49,127 nucleotides of DNA from Lachnospiraceae bacterium (GTDB lineage: Bacteria > Bacillota > Clostridia > Lachnospirales > Lachnospiraceae): NCBI GenBank assembly GCA_028692395.1, contig JAQUXP010000027.1:1-49127 (forward strand), read 5' to 3'. Of the stretch, positions 41,917 to 49,127 are shown in pieces (positions within the stretch are counted from its first letter, which is position 1; each line of letters opens with the position of its first letter). The notes beneath the pieces were generated by a model. It was given only the letters and a program-made list of their open reading frames with translations. It searched no databases and was not told the DNA's origin. Position numbers and translations under genes: made by a program.

Positions 41917-42867
41917 ATGGAAGAAGTCAGTGAAATCGAAGAAATCTATCAGATCTATGATCGTATGTTCAAACGTATCTTTAATTTATCATCCACGGCA
42001 ATCATCAATCTGATTAATGGACTGTTTGATACCAATTACCCCCTGGACAGCAATGTCTTTTTTAGCAACAAGGAGTTTGTTGGGCGGACGCTGAACCGTC
42101 GGTTTGCGGATGTTATTGTACTTATTAACGGAGATGCCTATCATTTGGAAGCGCAGATGTCTAAGGATTCCGCCATTGTGGTGCGGGTATTCGAGTATGG
42201 ATTTCTGCATGCGATGGAAAATCGTGGGGAAGAGGAAGCTTTAATTTTTCCGGAACCGGTTGTCATCTATCTGGACACAGAAAAAGCAATCCCCAAAACA
42301 AGCCCCCTGCTGCTGAGATTTGGGAATCAGGGAACCTTTGAATTCACAGTTCGAAACCTGGTGTACCAGGAGGAGGATCTGGTGGAATTAAATCGCAGGA
42401 AAATGGTGGTACTTATTCCATTTCAGTTAATCAAACTGAAAAAACTGGTGAAAAAAGGTATCACAAAAGAGACACTGAAAGCATTGCAGAATCTGGTTCA
42501 GGGTGATATACTTGGAAGTATCAAAGCAAACCTTCAAGTGGGAAACATCACAAAGGATGATGCAGAGCAGCTGATAGAACTGACAACTCTTCTGTATCAG
42601 CATATTTGTGGTCACTACAAGGAATTAAAGGAGGCTGAAGAAATGAAACCGTTACTGGACGGAGCCATAGAACTGCCATTGGATAAATACAGGATTCGAA
42701 TTGATGAGTTGGAAGCGGAAAAAGCGGAAGTCGAAGCAAGAAATGTTGAAATGGAAGCGGAAAAAGCGGAAGTGGAAGCAGCAAAAGCTGAGTTGGAAGC
42801 GGAAAAAGCAAAACTGGCAGAAGAAAACAGGAAACTCAGGGAACGTATTATGAAATTAGAAAAGTAA
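41917..42867 (+). CDS. Rpn/PD-(D/E)XK nuclease-family protein with a coiled-coil tail
   Basis: A 316-residue protein of the PDDEXK_2 (Rpn-like, formerly putative transposase) group. The core motif is RFADVIVLINGDAYHLEAQMSKD: the Asp and the ExQ pair are the expected metal-site residues of the PD-(D/E)XK fold. The start YQIYDRMFKRIFNLS is also typical. The C-terminal 55 residues are an almost pure Glu/Ala/Lys coiled coil built on a 14-residue repeat. The ATG at 41917 follows AAAGGAA; longer frames upstream lack a ribosome binding site and would add an unrelated hydrophobic stretch. Such proteins may nick or recombine DNA, but their biological role is poorly known. Confidence 0.85.
   Translation: MEEVSEIEEIYQIYDRMFKRIFNLSSTAIINLINGLFDTNYPLDSNVFFSNKEFVGRTLNRRFADVIVLINGDAYHLEAQMSKDSAIVVRVFEYGFLHAMENRGEEEALIFPEPVVIYLDTEKAIPKTSPLLLRFGNQGTFEFTVRNLVYQEEDLVELNRRKMVVLIPFQLIKLKKLVKKGITKETLKALQNLVQGDILGSIKANLQVGNITKDDAEQLIELTTLLYQHICGHYKELKEAEEMKPLLDGAIELPLDKYRIRIDELEAEKAEVEARNVEMEAEKAEVEAAKAELEAEKAKLAEENRKLRERIMKLEK
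42711..42809 (+). repeat. 42-bp in-frame repeat coding for a 14-residue coiled-coil unit
   Basis: The stretch GGAAGCGGAAAAAGCGGAAG recurs at 42711 and 42753, and its first 15 bases recur at 42795; the period is exactly 42 bases (14 codons, two heptads). The near-identical DNA suggests recent slippage or recombination and possible length variation between strains. Confidence 0.75.
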
Positions 42868-42908
42868 GCGAATAGGAATCATCTTTCAATGTAATAGAAT
42901 AGGAATAA

Positions 42909-42954
42909 AAAAGCATCCAGACAGCCGTGTAATTGGTTATCTGGATGTTTTTTT
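42909..42954. terminator. Bidirectional terminator between the nuclease-family gene and the YczE-like gene
   Basis: CATCCAGA (42914-42921) / TCTGGATG (42940-42947) with T7 on the plus strand and T6 on the minus strand. It shares its first 14 bases and total stem-loop length with the terminator at 45638. Confidence 0.9.
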
Positions 42955-43609
42955 ACTCTCCAAAATCCGTAAACATTCGACTTGCCACATGTTTCTCGAA
43001 CCAGGACACCGTCGGTCCCAGCAGCAGCACCATCAGCACAGTCAGTACACCAAGCTTTCTTCCCACTGCACATCCAATCAGTACAGCGGTCAGATCCCAT
43101 CCCATACGAACCCATCGGAATGGAAGCTTTGTTTTTTCGGTGATAATCCATGGCAGCGCATCGTAAGGCGACATCCCCATCTCACAGATCATGTAAATCG
43201 ACACTGATATCAAAAACACAAGCAGTGACGGAATCAGAATCAAAAACCGCTGAATCAAAGTCAATTCCATATTTAAAAATGCCACATGTGGCCAGATAAA
43301 TGCATTAAAAAAATCCACAACATATCCGATCAGGGCCATATTAACGATACTTCCCAACCCAATCATTTCCCTGTGATGTATGACAACAATCCCCAGCATA
43401 ATCACATTCATCAAAAACTGCCAGGTTCCAAAAGACAGATGCAGCTTCGGTGCAACGCCCAGATTCATAAAAGAACAGGGCTCTGTTCCCAGATCTGCGA
43501 TTATCATCAGCGACAGGCTCACACCCATCATAAAATTCGAAAATACTACCCAGAAACATCTCCACAAGCCCTGTGGAGATGTATATTTTACAACAAGCTT
43601 CTTTAACAT
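42953..43609 (-). CDS. YczE/YitT-like integral membrane protein
   Basis: A membrane protein of about 218 residues with five or six hydrophobic segments. The motifs FSNFMMGVSLSLMIIADLGTEP, FGTWQFLMNVIML, GSIVNMALIGYVVDFFN and EMGMSPYDALPWII match the YczE/YyaS group, whose transported substrate or function is unknown. The start at 43609 is two bases from the upstream HD gene stop, so coupled translation is likely. In-frame ATGs at 43624 and 43645 are alternatives, and none has a strong ribosome binding site. The stop codon touches the terminator at 42954. Confidence 0.78.
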   Translation of the reverse strand: MLKKLVVKYTSPQGLWRCFWVVFSNFMMGVSLSLMIIADLGTEPCSFMNLGVAPKLHLSFGTWQFLMNVIMLGIVVIHHREMIGLGSIVNMALIGYVVDFFNAFIWPHVAFLNMELTLIQRFLILIPSLLVFLISVSIYMICEMGMSPYDALPWIITEKTKLPFRWVRMGWDLTAVLIGCAVGRKLGVLTVLMVLLLGPTVSWFEKHVASRMFTDFGE

Positions 43610-43611
43610 AA

Positions 43612-44115
43612 TCAATAATTCCATTTCAAGTGATATAGCATCCATCTAAGACGTCTGCGATGAAAAGTTTCATAGGTAGAACACACCTTATCTGCGATGC
43701 ATACCAAAAGTCCTTCCCGATAAACCGGGGGAATTGGTGTCAGTGGAAACATATGCTTCTTGATAATATCCTTTTCCCGCAATGTCAGTCTGAAGTCTCT
43801 GCTCGCATTGCGCAGTGCACAGCCTGGATGTGTGAATCCGTGAAAATGTCTTCCACACTTATCGTGCCAGTCATAAAGAAAATAATCATGGAGCAGTGCC
43901 CCCCGAATCATCTCTTTCTTCTGCACCTGAATGTGAAAATGTTCCGCAAGCCAACAGCTGTAATAGGCAACTGCAAGGCTATGCTGATAAACTGTTGTTA
44001 CTCCGTGCTGTATATATTGTTCCGTCTGAGAAAATACAGATTCTTCCGAAATCGTCTTCACAATTTCAAAAAACTGTTTTTCATCCTTCAGCCGTTTGAT
44101 TTTATTTTGTTCCAA
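43612..44115 (-). CDS. HD-domain phosphohydrolase-like protein
   Basis: A 167-residue HD-superfamily protein. Metal ligands are visible in VYQHSLAVAYYSCWLAEHF (first His), RGALLHDYFLYDW (HD pair), and HGFTHPGCALRNA; a final Asp lies in CIADKVCSTYETF. This set matches small HD proteins that hydrolyse nucleotides or phosphate esters. The substrate is unknown. It forms a tight pair with the YczE-like membrane protein. The 224-base gap to the divergent sigma-factor gene should hold its promoter, but no box is clear. Confidence 0.82.
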   Translation of the reverse strand: MEQNKIKRLKDEKQFFEIVKTISEESVFSQTEQYIQHGVTTVYQHSLAVAYYSCWLAEHFHIQVQKKEMIRGALLHDYFLYDWHDKCGRHFHGFTHPGCALRNASRDFRLTLREKDIIKKHMFPLTPIPPVYREGLLVCIADKVCSTYETFHRRRLRWMLYHLKWNY

Positions 44116-44339
44116 TCAGGATTCTCCTTTTCTGCCAGATCCTCAGCAAACCCATAAATAAGTATGTTTCACTTAAGTATAGGTCTTGTATGTTCTGCCT
44201 GTCAAGGAAATTATATTCTATTACATAGAGACAGGCCTTTCTGTTAAAATGTTAAAAGATACTAAAAAACACAAATACACTATACGCAGTAATATATCTG
44301 TAGGAAGAGGTGTCTAATGTTTAAAAGGAGAATATCACA

Positions 44340-44843
44340 ATGCCGACAGAACAGCCTCTGGAACATCTTATGAATAAGTATGGCGACACCATTTTTCGCT
44401 TATGCTACCTGTATCTAAAGGATTATCAGCTCGCTGAGGATGCAACACAGGAAACCTTTATAAAAGCCATGAATGCATATAATACCTTTCAGCACAAATC
44501 AAGTGAAAAAACATGGATAACACGTATCGCCATCAACTGCAGCAAAAATATCATGCGAACCCACTGGTTTCGTAATCTTCAGAACAATTATGCGGATTCC
44601 ATGCAGCCAGAAACAGAAAATCCAATTGAATCTTTTTTAGAAAAAAACAGCATCTCAAAAGCAATTATGGAGCTTCCTGTCAATGATAGAAAAATCATTC
44701 TTTTATATTATTATCAGGATCTTACAATCAAAGAAATAGCTGCCATTATAGGAAAATCAGAAAACACTACCATTCAGCGCTTAAACAGAGCACGAGGCAA
44801 ATTAAAAAAAATTCTTATGGAGGTTGGCTATGAGGAAAGATGA
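44340..44843 (+). CDS. ECF-type RNA polymerase sigma factor
   Basis: A 167-residue sigma-70-family protein with only regions 2 and 4. Region 2 spans about 8-75 (YGDTIFRLCYLYLKDYQLAEDATQETFIKAM). Region 4 spans about 105-160 (LPVNDRKIILLYYYQDLTIKEIAAIIGKSENTTIQRLNRARGKLKKIL). AAGGAG precedes the ATG. It overlaps the next gene, which encodes a membrane protein with the properties of its anti-sigma factor. Genes it would control were not identified here. Confidence 0.92.
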   Translation: MPTEQPLEHLMNKYGDTIFRLCYLYLKDYQLAEDATQETFIKAMNAYNTFQHKSSEKTWITRIAINCSKNIMRTHWFRNLQNNYADSMQPETENPIESFLEKNSISKAIMELPVNDRKIILLYYYQDLTIKEIAAIIGKSENTTIQRLNRARGKLKKILMEVGYEER

Positions 44844-45630
44844 TATCAGAGAAATAATCAATACTGAATTAAACATGATAAAGCTGGACGAAGCAATCCG
44901 AAATAAAATAAGAGAGAAAGTGAAGGAAAAAAATTCCCATAGACTGCTCCGAAGCCTTGCCGCCTGCGCCGCTGTTGTCATCCTGGGAACTTCAACCGTT
45001 GTGGCCGGGTGTTACGTAATCAGTAGAATTACCGTAAATGATGCTGCTTTACCCGAGCTGGAAAAAATGGATGTTATAAAGCTTCCGAAAATAGAAGGAA
45101 TTTCCAACACCTATAACAGAGTAGAAAAAGAATATCCTGATTATTGTACGCTTAAGGAAGAACTTGGAATCCCTTTACTGGATTCCACTTTATCAGCAGA
45201 TAACCCTAACATGCTAGTGCACCTGAACACAGACAATAAAGACTTTCTTATGGTTACCATTGATAATTTTATTCCAGGCGATACCAGTAATTATCAATAT
45301 ATTGCAGAGGAAAGCCGTTATTCCTATGAACACGGCACACTGTACTATTCACCAGTTTCTTTATCCATTGATATTATGCTCAGTGAGACTCAGCAAAGCA
45401 ATGGCTGGAATACCGATTACCTGGGAATGTATCAATTTGTAGAAAACTACACCTCATCTCAGGGATATCGTGTGAATTTCATCGAAGATACTTCCGATAC
45501 CTCAATTTCGGAAAACGTCCCGTCAGAAAAATGTGCCATTCTGGTAGCGAATGGTATTCGCTATACCTTCAAAGGACGGGTATCTCTTGCCACCATGAAG
45601 TCACTGATCGATACCCTGGAATACCTGTAG
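44830..45630 (+). CDS. Putative membrane anti-sigma factor
   Basis: A 266-residue protein. The cytoplasmic N-terminus (1-40) is highly charged, a single membrane segment spans about 41-64 (SLAACAAVVILGTSTVVAGCYVI), and an extracytoplasmic domain of about 200 residues resembles the DUF4367-type sensors found in Clostridia. The ATG at 44830 is preferred over an upstream TTG because GGAGG ends six bases before it. The start overlaps the sigma-factor gene by 14 bases. That arrangement, rather than any conserved anti-sigma motif, is the main evidence for the role. No zinc-type HxxxCxxC motif is present. Confidence 0.75.
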   Translation: MRKDDIREIINTELNMIKLDEAIRNKIREKVKEKNSHRLLRSLAACAAVVILGTSTVVAGCYVISRITVNDAALPELEKMDVIKLPKIEGISNTYNRVEKEYPDYCTLKEELGIPLLDSTLSADNPNMLVHLNTDNKDFLMVTIDNFIPGDTSNYQYIAEESRYSYEHGTLYYSPVSLSIDIMLSETQQSNGWNTDYLGMYQFVENYTSSQGYRVNFIEDTSDTSISENVPSEKCAILVANGIRYTFKGRVSLATMKSLIDTLEYL

Positions 45631-45631
45631 C

Positions 45632-45677
45632 AAAAAACATCCAGACAGCCGCTTACATGGCTGCCTGGATGTTTTTT
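45632..45677. terminator. Bidirectional terminator after the anti-sigma gene
   Basis: CATCCAG.CAGCC (45638-45650) / GGCTG.CTGGATG (45659-45671), followed by TTTTTT on the plus strand and TTTTTT on the minus strand. It serves the anti-sigma gene and the convergent AraC gene. Confidence 0.92.
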
Positions 45678-45684
45678 ATAGAAT

Positions 45685-46542
45685 CTATTTCTCTCGATAT
45701 GCCTTTGGAGACATCCCGAAATTCTGTTTAAAAATCTTTGAAAATGCCAGTGCGTCCTCATATCCCACACTTTCCGCAATCTGACTGATGCTGCTGCCAC
45801 TATTTTTAATCATGGCCGCCGCCCGCTCCATCCGCAGACGGATAAGGTACTGTTGGGGTGAGATGCCGTAGACTTTTTTAAAGATATTCGTGAGATAACA
45901 GCGATTTACCCCCACATATCCGGCAAGATCACTGATTCGAATCCTGGCATCATAATGATGGCGCATATAGTCCACCGCCTGATTCACATACACGGAAAAT
46001 GGATACTCGTATCCTTCCTGTTTTCCTGCCATCTGACGATAATCCGACACCAGAACCGAGAAAAACTGCATCAGATACCCCTGCCGCATCAGCTCATCTC
46101 CATAGTTCAGCTGATAGGCCTCCAGCATATGCTCCACGTACTCCCGCAGCTTTTCCATGACGGCTGGCACCGGGCGCACCGGGCTGTTTTCGGAGAAACC
46201 TGCCTTCTGAATCGTGTCCTTCGCTATAATACCGGAAAACCCCACCCATACATACTGCCACGGATCAGACTTATCTGCTTCATAATAAGCCTCTTTTCCC
46301 TTGGGGATGTAAAATGCCTCCCCCTTCTCCAGCTTATAACAGCAGCCATTCATCTCCAGGGTTCCCGAACCATCCAGAATCACATGCAAAAGCTCCTCTT
46401 CCCGCCTGTTTGGACCAAAGCGATGTCCGGCATCGCAATATTCACTCCCGCAGTACACCAGGCGCAGGTCAACTACAGCCCTCGGCAGATCCAGCAGCTG
46501 CCGCTGTCTTACCAACGCCGTCTCTTCCACAATTTGTTCCAT
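45685..46542 (-). CDS. AraC-family transcriptional regulator, likely of the alpha-galactosidase gene
   Basis: A 285-residue regulator. The N-terminal cupin-like sugar-binding domain (about 20-150) contains RREEELLHVILDGSGTLEMNG and KGEAFYIPKGKEAYYE. The C-terminal AraC domain (about 185-285) has two helix-turn-helix units, RISDLAGYVGVNRCYLTNIFKKVYGISPQQYL and SISQIAESVGYEDALAFSKIFKQNFGMSPKAYR. AAGGAGG lies seven bases before the ATG at 46542; a longer frame overlapping the alpha-galactosidase gene is not supported. It is 40 bases downstream of the GH36 gene on the same strand and probably activates that operon when a galactoside is present. Confidence 0.9.
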   Translation of the reverse strand: MEQIVEETALVRQRQLLDLPRAVVDLRLVYCGSEYCDAGHRFGPNRREEELLHVILDGSGTLEMNGCCYKLEKGEAFYIPKGKEAYYEADKSDPWQYVWVGFSGIIAKDTIQKAGFSENSPVRPVPAVMEKLREYVEHMLEAYQLNYGDELMRQGYLMQFFSVLVSDYRQMAGKQEGYEYPFSVYVNQAVDYMRHHYDARIRISDLAGYVGVNRCYLTNIFKKVYGISPQQYLIRLRMERAAAMIKNSGSSISQIAESVGYEDALAFSKIFKQNFGMSPKAYREK

Positions 46543-46582
46543 GCAGCTGCCTCCTTTTTCCTGGCTCCAGACTATTCTCTTC

Positions 46583-48796
46583 TTATACCGCCTGAATCTC
46601 ATAGATTACAGAAGCAAAATCCCCGCCCTCACGGTTCAGATACTCTCTGTCGATAACAATTCCTGCGTGCATCAGCTCATCTCCATAAACCTGCCAGGTA
46701 TGCTGGGCACCCTTCACTTCATAAAGCTGATTCTCATCCAGCCCTACCAGGCGCAGACGCAGCCAGGAAGCATTTACCTTATTTAACTTCTGATAGTAAG
46801 CGGCGATTGCCTGTTTTTTGTCCTGCGCAACAACCATCCATGCCGTATCCTCTCCCTCAAATGGGCTGAGCAGACGATAGAAATCTCCATCCTGCTGGAT
46901 CAGCTTCCGGTTTTTCTTCATAAATGCAACCTGACTCTTTACCTGCTGGAATTCCTCCTGGTCTAGCTTGTTCAGGTCAAGCTCATAACCAAAGGTTCCA
47001 AAATACGCAACATTTGCCCGGGTCTGGATAGGAGTCTTTCTATATAACTGGTGATTTGGCACTGCAGATACATGAGAACCCATACTCACCAGCGGGTAGA
47101 CAAAGGAGGTTCCATACTGAATCTTCTGACGCTCGCTGGCATCTGTATCATCACTTGTCCAGGTCTGGGGTGCAAAGTACAGCATGGCCGGGTCAAAACG
47201 GGCACCGCCGCTGGCACAGGATTCAAAGAGAATCTCTGGAAATTCCTCTGTCAGTCTTGTATACAGATCATACACCCCACAGATATACCGATGCATCACA
47301 CCGCCCTGATCCTTTGCGTCAGCCGTAGCAGAATATACCTCTGTCATATAGCGGTTCATATCCCATTTAATATAAGAGATAGAAGCCTCACGAATAACTT
47401 TTCCAATCATCTCATGGATATAATCCACAACCTCTTTTCGGGAAAAGTCCAGCACAAACTGATGTCTTCCGTGGCTCTCAAAGCGTCCAGGTGTAGAAAG
47501 AATCCAATCCGGATGCGCACGGTACAGATCGCTGTCCTTATTTACCATCTCAAGCTCCACCCAAAGGCCAAACTTCATGCCCAGCGCTTCCACCTTCCTG
47601 GACAGTCCGGTAATCCCGTCTTTCAGCTTGTCCGTATTCACAAACCAGTCGCCCAGTCCCCGCAGATCATCATTTCTTGCGCCAAACCAGCCATCATCCA
47701 GCACAAAAAGTTCAATTCCTGCCTCTTTTGCTTTTTCTGCAATATTCAGAATTTTCTCTTCATTAAAGTCAAAATACGTTGCTTCCCAGTTGTTCAGCAG
47801 GATCGGTCTGGCCTCTTCCTTCCAGATGCCCCGCATCAGACGGGTGCGATACAGTCTGTGATAGGTCTGGCTCATAGCATTTAAGCCCTGATCACTGTAA
47901 ACCATCACGACCTCAGGTGTCTGAAAGCTCTCTTCCGGTTTCAGATTCCAGGAAAATGTCTCCGGGCAGATTCCCATCATTACACGGGTCATATCGTGAG
48001 TATTTACTTCTACCTGTGCCAGAAAACTGCTGCTGTAAACCAGACTGAAACCGTAAACCTCACCCATCTGCTCCGTAGCATCCGGGCGCTTCAAAGCGAG
48101 AAATGGATTCTGCTCCGAGCTGCTGGAACCACAGGTGCTCTGGATCGCCTGAATTCCCATCTCCAGCTTTCTGTTCTTCACATAGCGCTCTCTTGCCCAT
48201 GCACCGGACAGATGCACCATCTCATAATTCATATCTGAAAATTCCACACTCATACTCAGTGCCCGATCGAGAATAAGCTCCTGCTCTCCCTGATTTACAA
48301 ATCTTACATTTCTCGTAATCACTGGAAATGTCTCGTAGATCGTATAGCTTAACACCAGCTCTGCACCAATCAGCGCATCCTTCATGGTAATTTCCAGCGT
48401 CCAGGCCTCGGACTCGGCTTCCACATAAGTAGCCGGAAGGGGTGTCAGGGCTGGTTTTCCCTGCAAAATCCGGTGAGAATCATAGACAAAATTGCAGATC
48501 CTGCTGCCATTCTCCTGGATGATACTAAATGCCGGACTTCTAAAATCTCCTGTTCCATAAGCCGGATATTCCTGCTTTGTATACTGCATGGAAAGCACGC
48601 CGGGTTCCGGAACATTAATTGCCATCAGCGCCCGGGGCATCTCCTCGTGAAGATAATGAAAGCTCTCCCTGTCATGGATTCTTTTTCCATAATAGAGCTG
48701 CTCCATCTGCCCATTTGCCATAACCTCCATAACATAACTGATCTTGTCATTAAAAAGATGAAACTCCTTCGCCTGCTCGTGAAAAATAATAGACAT
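46583..48796 (-). CDS. GH36 alpha-galactosidase
   Basis: A 737-residue retaining alpha-galactosidase, removing terminal alpha-galactose from raffinose-type oligosaccharides. The N-terminal beta-sandwich (about 1-310) is followed by the (beta/alpha)8 barrel. The nucleophile is Asp479 in YIKWDMNRYM and the acid/base is Asp549 in TSDDTDASERQ, equivalent in position to the pair in Geobacillus AgaA. The LDDGWFGARND and CASGGARFD blocks are characteristic. There is no signal peptide, so the substrate is imported. AAGGAG precedes the ATG. Transport genes for this sugar are not visible in the window. Confidence 0.95.
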   Translation of the reverse strand: MSIIFHEQAKEFHLFNDKISYVMEVMANGQMEQLYYGKRIHDRESFHYLHEEMPRALMAINVPEPGVLSMQYTKQEYPAYGTGDFRSPAFSIIQENGSRICNFVYDSHRILQGKPALTPLPATYVEAESEAWTLEITMKDALIGAELVLSYTIYETFPVITRNVRFVNQGEQELILDRALSMSVEFSDMNYEMVHLSGAWARERYVKNRKLEMGIQAIQSTCGSSSSEQNPFLALKRPDATEQMGEVYGFSLVYSSSFLAQVEVNTHDMTRVMMGICPETFSWNLKPEESFQTPEVVMVYSDQGLNAMSQTYHRLYRTRLMRGIWKEEARPILLNNWEATYFDFNEEKILNIAEKAKEAGIELFVLDDGWFGARNDDLRGLGDWFVNTDKLKDGITGLSRKVEALGMKFGLWVELEMVNKDSDLYRAHPDWILSTPGRFESHGRHQFVLDFSRKEVVDYIHEMIGKVIREASISYIKWDMNRYMTEVYSATADAKDQGGVMHRYICGVYDLYTRLTEEFPEILFESCASGGARFDPAMLYFAPQTWTSDDTDASERQKIQYGTSFVYPLVSMGSHVSAVPNHQLYRKTPIQTRANVAYFGTFGYELDLNKLDQEEFQQVKSQVAFMKKNRKLIQQDGDFYRLLSPFEGEDTAWMVVAQDKKQAIAAYYQKLNKVNASWLRLRLVGLDENQLYEVKGAQHTWQVYGDELMHAGIVIDREYLNREGGDFASVIYEIQAV

Positions 48797-48845
48797 CGCT
48801 TTCTCTCCTTTTTATTTTATTGTTCCTGTTTTCATATCTAACTGA

Positions 48846-48906
48846 AGTATACGCTGACATGGAAAAATGTGAAATGGAATACCGTTTCTCTTATATGGAA
48901 AAATGT
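48846..48906 (-). promoter_or_regulatory. GH36 promoter with direct-repeat operator
   Basis: Minus strand: TTTCAC (48869-48874), 17 bases, TATACT (48846-48851). As read on the plus strand, ATGGAAAAATGT occurs at 48859-48870 and again, identically, at 48895-48906. A third ATGGAA lies at 48874-48879, 21 bases from the distal one. Direct repeats spaced by whole helical turns are the usual binding pattern of AraC-family activators. Confidence 0.6.
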
Positions 48907-49035
48907 TATCTCTCATCAAAGTATTCTTCTTCCTTGTTCCTGCTCTATTACTTTTTCTACCCTTCTTTATTCACATTTTAACATGTTTTCTTATTATTTG
49001 CATTCCATCATATACAAAATAATGCCATATGTACG

Positions 49036-49070
49036 CAAAAACCCCCACAGCTTTAGCAGCCGTGGGGGTT
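49036..49070 (-). terminator. Terminator of the gene at the right edge
   Basis: AACCCCCAC (49040-49048) / GTGGGGGTT (49062-49070), with an inner GCT / AGC pairing, followed on the minus strand by TTTTTGCG. Confidence 0.88.
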
Positions 49071-49098
49071 CCCTTATTTTTGATTTTTATCTCTGTAA

Positions 49099-49127
49099 TT
49101 AGCAGATGCCCTGTGCCATCATAGCAT
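49099..49127 (-). CDS. C-terminal end of a gene cut by the window edge
   Basis: The last minus-strand codons read AMMAQGIC and stop at TAA (49099-49101). A strong terminator follows 28 bases later, which supports a real gene end here. Too little is present to identify the product. Confidence 0.4.

Noticed and set aside
42900-42960. Insertion-sequence end next to the Rpn/transposase-like gene
   Set aside because: The inverted repeat is a two-way terminator with T-runs, and no matching repeat or target duplication is seen on the other side of the gene.
44317-44376. Short frame starting MFKRRISQ overlapping the sigma-factor start
   Set aside because: It is out of frame with the sigma gene and lies on top of its ribosome binding site; the evidence for translation is weak.

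Overview
The window looks like a chromosomal segment of a low-to-moderate GC Gram-positive gut anaerobe of the Lachnospiraceae (Blautia / Ruminococcus-like). The grounds are the gene content: a FabK-type fatty-acid operon with an AccD-AccA fusion, LplB/LplC-type sugar uptake with a YesM/YesN regulator pair, a SAM-I riboswitch on metK, AggAGG-type ribosome binding sites and B. subtilis-type LexA boxes. The genus is an inference. No rRNA, tRNA, CRISPR array or intact insertion sequence was seen.

Layout. 1-3.8 kb: a LytTR response regulator and GHKL sensor kinase (AgrA/AgrC type, no agrB/agrD in view) downstream of a MATE exporter. 4.1-15.7 kb: a glycan-use locus with two ABC permeases, a lipoprotein solute-binding protein, an (alpha/alpha)6-like enzyme of unknown specificity and a GH31 glycosidase on the minus strand, divergent from yesM/yesN-like regulators. 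15.7-18.1 kb: a radical-SAM plus DUF4130-type DNA-repair pair behind a LexA-box promoter. 18.1-24.5 kb: a housekeeping run (rsmI, a tRNA adenine methyltransferase, a PSP1/RicT-like gene, holB, a guanylate-kinase-like gene) and an OmpR-type two-component system. 24.6-29.7 kb: metK with its riboswitch, a PHP phosphoesterase, murA, aroK and fabT.

29.9-39.2 kb is a ten-gene type II fatty-acid synthesis operon: fabH-acpP-fabK-fabD-fabG-fabF-accB-fabZ-accC-accDA. Its promoter overlaps a near-consensus FabT box, and a FabT-like MarR repressor is encoded just downstream. 39.4-49.1 kb holds pgi, a very small LexA-controlled operon (a 32-residue membrane peptide plus an 87-residue unknown protein), a PD-(D/E)XK nuclease-family protein with a repetitive coiled-coil tail, an HD protein with a YczE-type membrane protein, an ECF sigma/anti-sigma pair, and an AraC regulator with a GH36 alpha-galactosidase.

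The signals most worth following are: (1) the SOS-type promoter at 41576-41633 driving a peptide that standard gene calling would miss; (2) a family of 25-27 nt palindromes placed in untranslated spacers of at least four operons; (3) the FabT box and repressor arrangement; (4) an ATGGAAAAATGT direct repeat at the GH36 promoter; and (5) a 42-bp in-frame repeat in the nuclease-family gene. All functional statements rest on motif recognition by eye; no database search was possible.
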